A stretch of DNA of 15,000 bases, from positions 1 to 15,000 of the forward strand of contig JABUQX010022724.1 in assembly GCA_015478945.1 (NCBI GenBank). The letters are read 5' to 3'. The notes under the pieces were generated by a model that had not been told where the DNA came from, did not search any database, and worked only from the letters and a program-made list of their open reading frames with translations. Position numbers and translations under genes: made by a program. This document shows, in pieces, positions 1-8,521 of the stretch. How positions within the stretch are numbered: position 1 is the stretch's first letter; every line of letters starts with the position of its first letter. Source of the DNA: Trachelipus rathkii (Eukaryota > Arthropoda > Malacostraca > Isopoda > Trachelipodidae).

Positions 1-1923
1 TGCCTATCGTATTTGCGGCAGCATAATAACTGGTGATGGTGATGACGATTTAGTGAGCTTGTTAAAAAGGGCTCCAAAAATCATTCAGGTGCTTACATTG
101 AGCTTGCAGAATTCTGTGATTTTGACTATGCATCTTTAGTGAAACCAAGTAAGAAACTTTGAAAAGTGATTGAGAATTTTGTAGTAACTGTTTATTTTTC
201 AAGCTCGTTCCACATAAAGGTTAATAAAAATTTGAAACTGATGGAGCTGGAAACTTATTTTATTTGATTCAAAGAGTCAATAAGTTTCCCGATAAAAATG
301 TAAGGGAGAATACTATATACAAAATATTAACAACAATTAGTCTATTTCGCACATGGTGAATAATATGTTAGTAGCATGTTACTGATGAACGGAGAAGGAA
401 GTTAGGCGTAAGAGCTGTTCTCTAATTAAATATGCTAAAAGTTATAGGCCTGTAATGAACAATATGTTGTACTTGCAAGAATGATTTGAGGTGTGGTTGG
501 TTAAAAGTGAGTGAAGATGAGACTAACTATCTCCCATGAATATCATGGAGTCAGGACGATTTTTAAGGACAAAAATACATTTTCAACGCATGAGGAGTTA
601 ACCAAACGATGACCCCAATTTTCACAGATATGGGAAACAATTCCACCTCATTTTAAAATGCAATGTCAACAGCGGAAATAAAAAATTTTAATGTTATAAC
701 CTTTAAAATGTAACGCACACCGATAGAGCACAGTCCAAATGTGGAAAGGGCATATAGAAGCTATGTTACTGATGCTTTTATATAGCGTAGTCGGTCATGA
801 TAGTGAGGATGGATTAATCTAACAAGCAACTTAGAATCGTCGAAATTGATTGAAAGGACTGTTTGTCTCAAAAAGTCATTTTAAATTCTAGATTAAGTAT
901 TTATTCTAACAGGTATAGTTTAATTAGCTATTCGTACTGATAATAGCTAATATATGTACTTAATAAATAGGTAGAAACAAATATTTGGATATTATGAAGT
1001 TTTTTCGGATAAAGACAAAAATTTGGAGAAAAAAAATTTATATTGGAATAGAGTAAGCTGAATAAAGGAACTTTGCAGTCTATTTTATTCAGTTAAATGT
1101 GGTTGAAATCCAATTTTAAATCATATGGCACTTGATTTAGATAGATTGAATGAATAGTAAAAACGTTACAAACATTTTTGTAAATAAGTGACATTAATTT
1201 TAATTAATAAAGTGATTTAATTTAAATAAATGTAATGATTAAATGAATAACAAATATTAATTAAAGTGATCAATAGCTAAGTGAATAAATATACCAATGA
1301 ATATTAATTAGAAAAAAAGAAAACTAAATAAACTATTAAATAAATTTAGTGATTTTAATAAATAATAGTTATAATTAATAATTTAAAAACACCTAATGTT
1401 TCATTTGAGTATTGAAATTTCGAGTTTAATAATACTCTATAAATATTTTCTTTGAAATCTGAAAATAATTCAAAGAAAATTTTAAATTTATACAGAAATT
1501 ACAGATACTGCATATAACATAGTTAAATTTAAATATTATATAAAATAAGTGATTAGATGCTTCACTACTCTAGCAATCTCGAGAACAAGAACAATCATAA
1601 GAAAATTATTGATAATAGATAATATATAATTAATAGATTTTATTTCAGAAAATCAACTTTGGTGAATCTTAGAAGAATTTAAAAGAATTTTAAAGATAAT
1701 ATGACATTAAAAATGAACTTCAAATAAATTTTAGAAAATAAAAATATTCTGTTAAGATTGAAAAATGAACTTCGAACTAATCTTAGAAAAGTTTAAATTT
1801 TTTAAAAAATAGTCTTTAAAAATGAAAAGAAAGTATAGAATAATTCATTATCCTATCTTTAATTAAATAATGTAATGATAACTTAATTTTATTATTCAAC
1901 TACAATGAAGAAAGTTAATTCAA
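1..1923. other. AT-rich stretch with no supported gene
   Basis: I see no gene I can defend here. The first 170 bases are less AT-rich, and two overlapping + frames are open for about 40 codons each, one ending in TAG near 138 and the other in TGA near 160. A further stretch around 660-790 gives short open pieces broken by TAA, TAG and TGA. These could be worn remnants of a coding sequence that starts left of the window, but no motif identifies them. From about 950 to 1900 the sequence is close to pure A/T with only scattered G and C. Confidence 0.5.
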
Positions 1924-2097
1924 ATGAAGACAAGGGAAGAAAATAAGAAAAGAAAGAAAAGAATAAAGAAACATCATCATTCACTTCAAAGACTGCTTCT
2001 GGGCTCTAAGATAGCTATAGGATTAGCACAAGACGAAGCACCCAATGAAAGAAGAAACTACACAGAAGAAGCACCCAATAAAGAAACATCTTACTAG
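1924..2097 (+). CDS. Small basic ORF, 57 codons, unknown product
   Basis: An ATG-started frame of 57 codons ends in TAG. The N-terminal third is packed with Lys and Arg (KKRKKRIKKHHH), like a nuclear localisation or nucleic-acid-binding tail. The C-terminal half is hydrophilic and holds the tetrapeptide EAPN twice, 11 codons apart, from a 12-base direct repeat in phase with the frame. I recognise no family and see no signal peptide or membrane segment. It lies just before a larger acidic ORF in another frame, so it could be an upstream ORF, a separate small gene or chance. Purine-rich DNA yields Lys/Glu-rich translations in any frame, so the protein-like look is weak evidence. Confidence 0.2.
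   Translation: MKTREENKKRKKRIKKHHHSLQRLLLGSKIAIGLAQDEAPNERRNYTEEAPNKETSY
2035..2079 (+). repeat. 12-base direct repeat, 33-base period
   Basis: The word GAAGCACCCAAT occurs at 2035-2046 and again at 2068-2079. The 33-base period equals eleven codons, so the repeat stays in phase in the 1924-2097 frame, where each copy reads EAPN. A second pair, AATAAAGAAACATC, starts near 1962 and at 2077. Confidence 0.7.
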
Positions 2098-2189
2098 AGA
2101 TAATGGAGAATGTTGAATAGAACAATATTCAGCAAGAAAGGTTCCATAGAATCCATTGGGAAAAACAGAAAGAATAATCCCATATATGA

Positions 2190-3227
2190 ATACCAGGGCT
2201 TTTTATTCTCGAAAACTGTATAACCTACACAATTGAAATAATTTTTGTGAAACGATTCATGAACAATCATGAACAAGATCCATTGAGTGTGACACCCGGA
2301 GAACAATTGAATCCTGGCTTGCTTAATGATAATGTTATACCAAATTATTATGATGTATTTAATCATTGTATCCGAACAAATTATTTGGAAGATACAGATA
2401 GTGATATTTCTCCAAGGAGCCTGTTACAACAACAGGAATTTACAAATTATGTTTTGGGGAATTCCAGTGGAAATGAATCTCCAATAAATCCTTTAGAACA
2501 TTTCAACAATGACGATGGTCAGGACATAGAACATAACCCATATGGTTCCTATGAAAGTGAATTACAAGTATACGAATTCTATCCATCAATATTATCTCCA
2601 ATTATAGAAATATCTGAAGAAGAAGAGGAAGATATAGTCATACTTCCTTCCAACAACAGTTAAATAGCACAGAAATATACAGGCAAAGAAAAGATAGGAC
2701 AAAAACCATTTCTTTCGCCGAAAACAAATAACACAAAGTTAAATAAACATAGGTTTCAAACAGTACAAATGATTAAAAGAAAAGTACAATTACATTTAGA
2801 AATTAACTTGTTTTATTTTAAAGCTATGAAAAATAATAAAACTATAGTCTTGGTAAAACATCCTCTTAGAGAGAGGAAAACAATATTTTAAAACAGATTT
2901 ATATAAAACTGTAATAATAATGAAGAAGGGAGATGGAAATTACAGAAAACATTTCAAGCTTGTAAAAAGGAAATCTTATTCAGATTTTTGGACGTAAGGA
3001 TACAAACCACCAAGAATAGGATTGTACCTATAACTCTCAGTTCCAGAAAAGGTCAGAATAAAAGTCAGAGTTCACAATACATTGCTAAACACGACTTAGT
3101 TGATCTACCTGAATTGAAAGAAATAGAAAAATGGAAACTGCCTTCATAATATAACATAGATGACCCATCTCAACGGAAGAAGTTTGATCTAACATAAGAT
3201 TCCACAAACAATATTATAGAACATTGA
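2190..3227 (+). pseudogene. Long frame broken only by TAA codons
   Basis: The frame of the acidic ORF contains no TGA or TAG from 2190 until TGA at 3225. In about 345 codons it meets only five stops, all TAA, at 2661, 2889, 2904, 3147 and 3195. The segments 2664-2888 (75 codons) and 2907-3146 (80 codons) are fully open. At this base composition I would expect roughly one codon in eleven to be a stop by chance. The second segment is basic (Lys/Arg/Asn-rich); the third ends in a charged stretch, DLPELKEIEKWKLPS. Further upstream, 2103-2186 in the same frame also looks coding-like but carries TAG, TAA and then TGA at 2187. The simplest reading is one decayed gene. Alternatives are several exons, stop read-through, or a code in which TAA is sense. 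The product is unknown. Confidence 0.4.
2259..2663 (+). CDS. Acidic protein ORF with E/D-rich C-terminus, unknown
   Basis: This ORF has an ATG at 2259 and 134 codons before TAA; the frame is open from 2190, so it may begin further upstream or be an exon. The product is acidic and rich in Asn, Pro, Ser and Glu, with no membrane segment. A QQQ run lies mid-protein. Near the end, SEEEEED is followed directly by IVIL, which resembles a SUMO-interacting motif (hydrophobic core flanked by acidic residues and Ser). An acidic, Asn/Pro/Ser-rich composition is common in activator-like or disordered regulatory proteins, but that is inference. I do not recognise a family. In this AT-rich context an open frame of this length is longer than expected by chance, and the frame stays unusually open downstream, which supports a real or formerly real coding region. 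Confidence 0.45.
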   Translation: MNNHEQDPLSVTPGEQLNPGLLNDNVIPNYYDVFNHCIRTNYLEDTDSDISPRSLLQQQEFTNYVLGNSSGNESPINPLEHFNNDDGQDIEHNPYGSYESELQVYEFYPSILSPIIEISEEEEEDIVILPSNNS

Positions 3228-3686
3228 AGCTTGAAATGATGCTAAATAATTAACCCATCTTCTAATTAATTTCCTTCATTCAAATTAAATTTTAAATTTT
3301 ATAAAGATTCTTGAAACTATTTTTATTACACAGTGGAATTACATTCTTATAAATAAAAAAGAATCTTCATTAAATAATGAAATGATACCACTTTTGATCA
3401 AGAAAGGCCACCTGATAAGGAACAGTAAATAATGATTCAAAAGCTAATTACAACTAGTCCTACTTTAGTCAATGAAGGAAAAGGCTACTACAAAAAACTC
3501 CACATAGAACAAAGTATTTAAAAGTGTTGGAGAATGTGAAAATCTAATCTCTACAATGAAGTAAATTATTGAGAAAATAATTAATTTTATTACCAATTAT
3601 ACGGATTACAGAAAATAATGCCTACAAGAATAACCTTATAAAATAGTATAAGGATTAATAGAAAGAGTTTTCTATCTAATACCCTT

Positions 3687-3701
3687 AGAAAAAAAAGGAG
3701 G
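3687..3701 (+). other. Polypurine run (A-rich then GGAGG)
   Basis: Fifteen consecutive purines, AGAAAAAAAAGGAGG. The shape resembles a retroelement polypurine tract, which primes plus-strand DNA just before a 3' LTR. No TG-initiated LTR can be recognised directly after it, and purine runs are common on this A-rich strand, so this is probably coincidental. Confidence 0.15.
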
Positions 3702-3770
3702 TTTAAATAAATTACTAAAAATGACTTAGAAGAACGGTATATGAATATAAAGAGAATCTATAATTCATCA

Positions 3771-4139
3771 TTATAATGTAACTATTAATATTATGAATAA
3801 AGTGATATTAAAATTAAATTTTAAAATGGAATAAATAATTTTATATTTATTGTTTCTATTACTTAACCCTAAAGGAGAACTTTGAGAAAAGGTTGTGTCT
3901 GAAAGCAAATTTTTATGACATAAAAAAAATATTAAGAGAATAAATTCAATATCCAAGTCTTTGTTAGAATAAACAGGGAATAAGAATTGTTTTATTGTAT
4001 GCAGCTTTATGAACTCAAACTTAAAGACATTAGTTTGAGAAAGTGAAGTCTCATCTAATGAACAAATAACGTGGGCAAGATCATCCTCATAATTTTTATA
4101 ACAATATTCACTAATGAACAAAAGATTTAGCAAAATTGC
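3771..4139 (-). other. Minus-strand open region without ATG, 122 codons
   Basis: The minus strand is open for 122 codons between TGA (4140-4142) and TAA (3771-3773). It contains no ATG in frame, so it cannot be a complete gene under ordinary initiation; at most it is an internal or terminal exon. The translation has a mixed hydrophilic middle and a hydrophobic C-terminal stretch rich in Ile, Leu and Phe that could pass as a membrane segment. The minus strand here is T-rich, which lowers stop density and makes long open runs easier by chance. I recognise no family. Confidence 0.15.
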
Positions 4140-4390
4140 TCAAAACATTTAAGAAGTTTAAGAATACCAAAGCTTACATCATTATAACTATTTATTCTCA
4201 GAGACTTTCAAAAAGACTCATGTGAAAAAAGTTTTATAGGAAGTTTAGGAGAATAAATACTGCATTTATAGTCTTTAACTCGTATAAGGTATTCTGAGAA
4301 ATCTCAAGTGAACAAAGTTTTGAAGAAGACTTAACAGGAGAAATATAGAGACGAATAAAGGCAAGGTTATGGAAGAAGCTGGAAATATTT

Positions 4391-4438
4391 CTTGAAATAT
4401 TCTAGTTCAGAATATTCTTGAAATATTCTAGTTCAGAA
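4391..4438 (+). repeat. 26-base tandem duplication
   Basis: The word CTTGAAATATTCTAGTTCAG starts at 4391 and again at 4417, giving nearly two complete copies with a 26-base period. Each copy contains the near-palindrome GAATATTC or GAAATATTC. It looks like a small local duplication. Confidence 0.85.
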
Positions 4439-4523
4439 AAATAAAACTAATCTTTTGGAACAGATAAATTTTACATCAAGTTTTGAAAAAAACATGATAG
4501 GTCAAAGAGGTACTTGATCATGA

Positions 4524-4551
4524 AACAATAATAGTCGTATTTATTATTGTT
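4524..4551. repeat. Perfect 10-base inverted repeat
   Basis: AACAATAATA (4524-4533) pairs with TATTATTGTT (4542-4551) across an 8-base loop. The arms are all but pure A/T, and similar AAT/ATT words follow to about 4600, so this is probably microsatellite-derived rather than a functional hairpin. Confidence 0.5.
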
Positions 4552-4859
4552 ATTAAAACAGTAATTAATAATAATAGTATTTATCATTATTTATTTAAAT
4601 AAGTAAAACAAAGGTTCCAAATAAAAGAAAATATAGAGTTTTCTCTAGATTTAACATTCCAATATTATACGATCAGAAAAGGAAATCTGATAGGAAAACA
4701 ACAACAGCACTTAACAAGATGAATTAAAAGGACATTTTGGTGCGACATCAAAGAAGAAGATCTACGTCATAAGAAGAATTAGACAGCTTCGATGGAAATC
4801 TCTTTACTGATACAGTTCCCAAGAATTCTGATTAATTACATTCTTGTTAAACATTTTGA

Positions 4860-5234
4860 AGAACCTTCAGGTTCATAGTAAGTTTTCAATTGTATAAGTT
4901 TGAACAACGATTGACCCTAGATACCGAAGCAGGCATTTACCCCCAAGCAGACCTGGACAATTTGCCTAAGGGTAAAAGAAAGCTCAAATATGCCTATCAT
5001 TGGTTACGAGGTGAAAACCCAACCAAACATAGGGGTAGATATAAAAGAACAGAAAAAAGGTTCAGATTCATTTATAGATACCAACACAGAAAGTTAGTTT
5101 AAAGGTCAAAAGTTGTGATAAATTTGTATAAAAAAGACAAAATTTTTGATAATTCTGTTGCAAGAACACAAAACAGAATCAGTCGAGGCTCATTTGTGAA
5201 AAGGACAGAAAATCCTTATTATTTCAGAATTTAA
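4860..5234 (+). pseudogene. Basic Tyr/Arg-rich frame with one internal TAA
   Basis: The frame opens after TGA at 4857 and runs 80 codons to TAA at 5100, then 43 more codons to TAA at 5232, with only one internal stop in 124 codons. There is no in-frame ATG in the first part; the earliest usual alternative is TTG at 4890. The first part is acidic-to-neutral at its start (residues like LDTEAGIYPQADLDNLPKG), then strongly basic with many aromatics, ending FRFIYRYQHRKLV. The second part is also basic (Lys/Arg/Asn). No zinc finger, catalytic motif or membrane segment is visible and I do not recognise it. TGA remains absent until 5439, although TAA and TAG become frequent after 5234. It is probably a decayed gene or a spliced exon. 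The basic surface suggests nucleic-acid binding, but that is inference. Confidence 0.4.
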
Positions 5235-5515
5235 AGATAATCAGGAATTCTAAATAAAAATTTAGAAGGAATCAACCGATTACTTTGCAAAAAATTCTAG
5301 AAACTATTCAGGAATTGTTAATCTAAAGTAAAGATTTTAACAAGGAATAAAACCGTTTAGTTTTTACCTATGAGAGCTCGAAAATAGTTTTTCCTGCTTA
5401 AACACAAATAAGCAAAGAAAATATTTAGACTAGAAAGGTGATGAAAACAATCTTTCACCTAGGTTAAGAAAAGCCTCTTTAGTCATGAAAATTATTACAT
5501 TTATTTAAGCAACTT

Positions 5516-5560
5516 TTAAGTTGAAAAGAAGATTTAAATAAAAATTAAGTTGAAAAGAAG
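5516..5560 (+). repeat. 16-base direct repeat
   Basis: TTAAGTTGAAAAGAAG occurs at 5516-5531 and again at 5545-5560, a 29-base period. A partial further match (TTGAAAAG) follows near 5577. It is a local duplication with no evident role. Confidence 0.75.
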
Positions 5561-5579
5561 TTACTGAAATTCACATTGA

Positions 5580-5729
5580 AAAGTAATTCCATTTAATAAG
5601 GAGAATAGAAACTCTGGCCTTCAGCCCAATCTTGTAGTTTTCTCAAACCTAACGCAAAGTGGTCAAAATAGTGTGTTTAAAAACACCTGTGTTTTCTATT
5701 TCTCCTCAATGGAAAAATTAATGCCATAA
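5580..5729 (+). pseudogene. Short coding-like fragment, 49 codons
   Basis: This frame is open for 49 codons between TGA (5577) and TAA (5727), in the same phase as the 2190-3227 and 4860-5234 frames. Its DNA is less AT-rich than the surroundings. The translation is uncharged and polar, with an N-linked glycosylation-type sequon (SNLTQ), a Cys and a FYFSS stretch. It has internal ATGs only near its end. It might be part of the same decayed coding unit as its neighbours, or chance; no family is recognised. Confidence 0.2.
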
Positions 5730-5836
5730 AGGAAAATAGGAAAATATGGTAAAAAGGTTAAGTTAACCCAAAATGACAAATAGTCTACCTAGGTACAATA
5801 GTGAAATTTATTCACTGAATAATGAACATAAAATAA

Positions 5837-6052
5837 ACCTGCAAACCTTCAAATAATTTAGTTGGAAAATGGAAAATAAAATATAACCATAAAGTTTTAA
5901 ATTTGCTGTGGAACGCCTTCTTCATTAGGACATTTAAAGAACTATTAATGAAAACTGTTCTCAAAAGAACCGTTAGAAGACCAAGAAAATAGAACTTCAA
6001 TATTACAGAAAATTTATTAAAAACATATTTTAGAAAACTATATTTTATTTAG
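5837..6052 (+). pseudogene. Short basic coding-like fragment with internal TAG
   Basis: The frame is open for 51 codons from 5837, meets TAG at 5990, then runs 19 more codons to TAG at 6050. The first part contains a Leu/Phe/Trp-rich stretch followed by a basic tail (KRTVRRPRK). The same bases read on the minus strand (5812-6000) give a hydrophobic frame starting only with TTG, which I take as the shadow. There is no recognised domain and no good ATG start. Confidence 0.2.
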
Positions 6053-6277
6053 TAGAAAATATAAATAGAATATATATAATTTCATATCTCATTTACAGAA
6101 AACACATTGAAAACTATTTTTATTCTTTTTTATATATATTTGTGATATTAAATATATATTTTTATATGTATATGGTGGAAAACAATACATATTTACAGAA
6201 AACTAATAGAAATATATAACAGAAAATATATATATATTTCATAGTAAAAATATTAAAGAAAACATTACAGAAAATAC
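6002..6277 (+). repeat. Cluster of TTACAGAAAA-like motifs
   Basis: Five copies of (T)TACAGAAAA or AACAGAAAA lie within 280 bases, at about 6002, 6091, 6191, 6216 and 6263. Two copies share ATTTACAGAAAAC exactly. More copies occur elsewhere on this strand, at about 2939 and 3605. The intervals are irregular, so this is a dispersed motif rather than a clean tandem array. Each copy ends a T-containing run with ACAG, so each resembles a weak 3' splice site. Confidence 0.5.
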
Positions 6278-6279
6278 AT

Positions 6280-7487
6280 GAAAAGAACAGATCCTAACAT
6301 AGGACCGATACTATGTTATCAAACTTAAGATTTACACTACAGAAAGAACAACTAGGTCACCCTAGTACAAACTGATTATGATAATCACAAACAGAACATG
6401 AAACTTCAATTTTGTTTCTAGAATGTTAAAGAATGTTAAGAAGCAGTAAAGAAATAAGATACTATGGAAAAGTGTCTAGCTGTTGTCTTCTCATTCATTA
6501 AAATTTAAAATGATAATGATTAGGCTATAAGAAAATAAGCCAACAATACCATTTTATTTTACAAAAAATAGTTAACAAATGAAAAGTTAAAACATTAAAA
6601 CTTATTCATTAATCAGTAGATTATGAAAACAGAAAATAAATCAGGATAATCAAATATTCCCTGATTACAAATACACATTGAAACATTTAAAATTTCAACA
6701 CTGAATATTTGAAATATATTCAATCCTGGCTTCATAATAGAATGAAAGCCAAAACTGTACAAAATTATTTGGTATTAACCAAAATAAACAAAAATCTACC
6801 TCAAAATTGTAAATAGAAGAATTGATAAACTGAGGTATTGAAAATTTTAAAACTTAAAATTTAGAGAATTTAAGTCATCAGTTTGGAAAATTGGAAAAAT
6901 TGAGATTTGAAGAATTGAGTCATTGAAGAACTGAAGACCTGAACATTGAAATTCTCCATAATTCTCAATAATTTCCACCAAACTTTCTAGAAAATAAAAG
7001 TGTCTTCTTACAGAAAGTAGGGAACACATAGTCTTGTTGTAAATAGAAAACTTATATCAAAGACTACTTTATATATTAGTTCTTTAAAAATAGTTAATTT
7101 TTAGAACAAAATAATAAATATTAATGTAAAATATTAATATTAATAAATTTCTTAATTTAAGAATTTAATTAAAAATGAACATAAACATAGAATATGTAGA
7201 AATAAAACATGTAAACATAAGATGAAACAAATAGAAAATAAACATTTAAAAGTTGGAATAATTTCATAAAATGAAATTATTAATTACAATAGGAATTGAA
7301 TATTTCCTATTTAGTATTAAGAAATATCAAATGGAATCCTGGTTGGTGTTTAAAGAAGATAATTAAGAAATAAATATGAATATTTCTCTTCAAATCCTTC
7401 CAATAAATTCCAATATAATTATTTAGATTTATTGTAAATAAATTTTTTTTAATAGATTTATAAACAAATTCTAGTTAAACATGATGA
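6280..7487. other. AT-rich stretch with no supported gene
   Basis: No frame here has convincingly low stop density. The minus strand holds one ATG-started frame of 60 codons (6847-7029), but it coincides with a run of TTGAAGAA/TTGGAAAA-like words at about 6885-6960. Such simple-sequence DNA gives repetitive, protein-like translations in several frames. The rest (7030-7480) is nearly pure A/T. Confidence 0.45.
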
Positions 7488-7957
7488 CAGAATTCCATAG
7501 AATTAAGTGATTCTTGTAACATAGATCATGATGCTCTTTTCATTGAAAAAAGAGTACATTAAATCTCTATTACCTATCAGACAGAAGGATTAAGAAGAAT
7601 TTTGACTACAACCTGCAGAGGGAGTGATCAACCTTCTACTGGCTTGCCAAATTCATCTGAAAAACTTCTGAAAGATGGATATAACAACCACATTTCATCG
7701 TCTGGAGATTTACAGAGATAAAATTGAATGGAGATCCTTCGTGATGACCTCATTACCAATTCAGAGTTCCGAGGGATGTAACATCAAGAGTTACAAGAAG
7801 AAAAGAAACAACACAGAGATATAACTCTCTGAAGTCTTTAACTCCAAGAAGAAGAACTAAAGAAGCAACAGAGGAATTACAAAGACCTCCATTTGTTTTG
7901 CTATTGGAGATGACTAGAAGAGGAAATAGGCTCTACTATTTACCTCCTAAGAGATAA
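7488..7957 (+). pseudogene. Coding-like island with three staggered open frames
   Basis: A 470-base island of higher G+C holds three overlapping open stretches on the + strand. One runs 7488-7721, 78 codons with a single TAA at 7560. The next is ATG-started, 7675-7824, 49 codons. The last is 7748-7957, 69 codons, without an early ATG. The first product is polar, with Ser, Asp and Thr. The last is strongly basic, with RVTRRK and TPRRRTKEATEEL followed by a Pro/Leu-rich stretch (LQRPPFVLLLEM) and a basic C-terminus. The stair-step order suits one gene with two frameshifts, or overlapping genes as in compact viral genomes. GAA/AAG-rich DNA gives plausible protein in all frames, so which frame is real is uncertain. 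I assign no family. Confidence 0.35.
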
Positions 7958-8159
7958 AATCTCTTAAAATTTTGTATATTTTTGATAAATACTTTTAATT
8001 TTAAGATAATTTGTTTTTATAACCTTTAGGTTTAAGTTTTTCTATTACAGTACCTTAAAAGACAAATATTTTACACATTTTTTTTAAACATACTAGTATT
8101 ATTTTTGCATATTGAAGTACATATTTTTATTATTAGTATGTTTGTTTACAAATCAGAAA

Positions 8160-8189
8160 TTTTTTTTTTTTTTGCCCCCAGGGGTCCGC
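8160..8189. mobile_element. T14 tract joined to GC-rich palindromic end
   Basis: Fourteen T residues (8160-8173) are followed by GCCCCCAGGGGTCCGC, about the only GC-dense word in the surrounding kilobase. It contains CCCC-A-GGGG. Two readings fit. CAGGGGTCCGC from 8179 resembles terminal inverted repeats of hAT-type DNA transposons, which commonly start CAGNG. Alternatively, on the minus strand, a short GC hairpin followed by A14 resembles the 3' end of a retroposon with a poly(A) tail. I found no inverted partner (GCGGACCCCTG) in the window, so the element would be solo or truncated. Confidence 0.3.
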
Positions 8190-8494
8190 TATTATTTTTA
8201 AATAAAAAATCATATAAAAAAAATCGAAAAATTTTGAAATTTTATTTTACGTATTTGTAATTGTTTTTATTAATATTTTTTATTTTAAGAAAGAAAAATC
8301 TATAAAAAACGAAAATTAACCAATAATTTTTTTATTAAATAATAAAAATAAATACATTCAGAATTTTATTAATTTGGTCATTAAGCATTACGACTTAAAA
8401 CTCGTCATTAATTTTAAGCCATATAACCCTTTAATATTAACTTTAAAAGTTACCATTAATCATATACTCGGAAATATCTTTATCTTTATATTAT

Positions 8495-8521
8495 TTTTAA
8501 TTTTAATTTTAATTTTAATTT
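8495..8521 (+). repeat. TTTTAA simple repeat
   Basis: About four and a half consecutive copies of TTTTAA in an A/T-only context. Confidence 0.85.

Larger units (their letters stand above)
3228..4859. other. AT-rich spacer, no supported gene
   Basis: Stop codons on the + strand return to about the density expected for random AT-rich DNA. Short open pieces persist, for example 3429-3518 and 3642-3707 in the frame of the preceding pseudogene, but none is long enough to stand alone. The minus strand has one longer open region (3774-4139), described separately. Confidence 0.5.

Noticed and set aside
2094..2366. 90-codon minus-strand frame
   Set aside because: It overlaps the better supported + strand coding frame, is dominated by hydrophobic codons as expected from the complement of A-rich DNA, and has no recognised motif.
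5812..6000. 62-codon hydrophobic minus-strand frame
   Set aside because: It has only a TTG start, and the + strand over the same bases gives a more balanced product; it is likely a shadow.
6847..7029. 60-codon ATG-started minus-strand frame
   Set aside because: Much of it is the complement of TTGAAGAA/TTGGAAAA-like simple sequence; no motif, splice site or supporting context.
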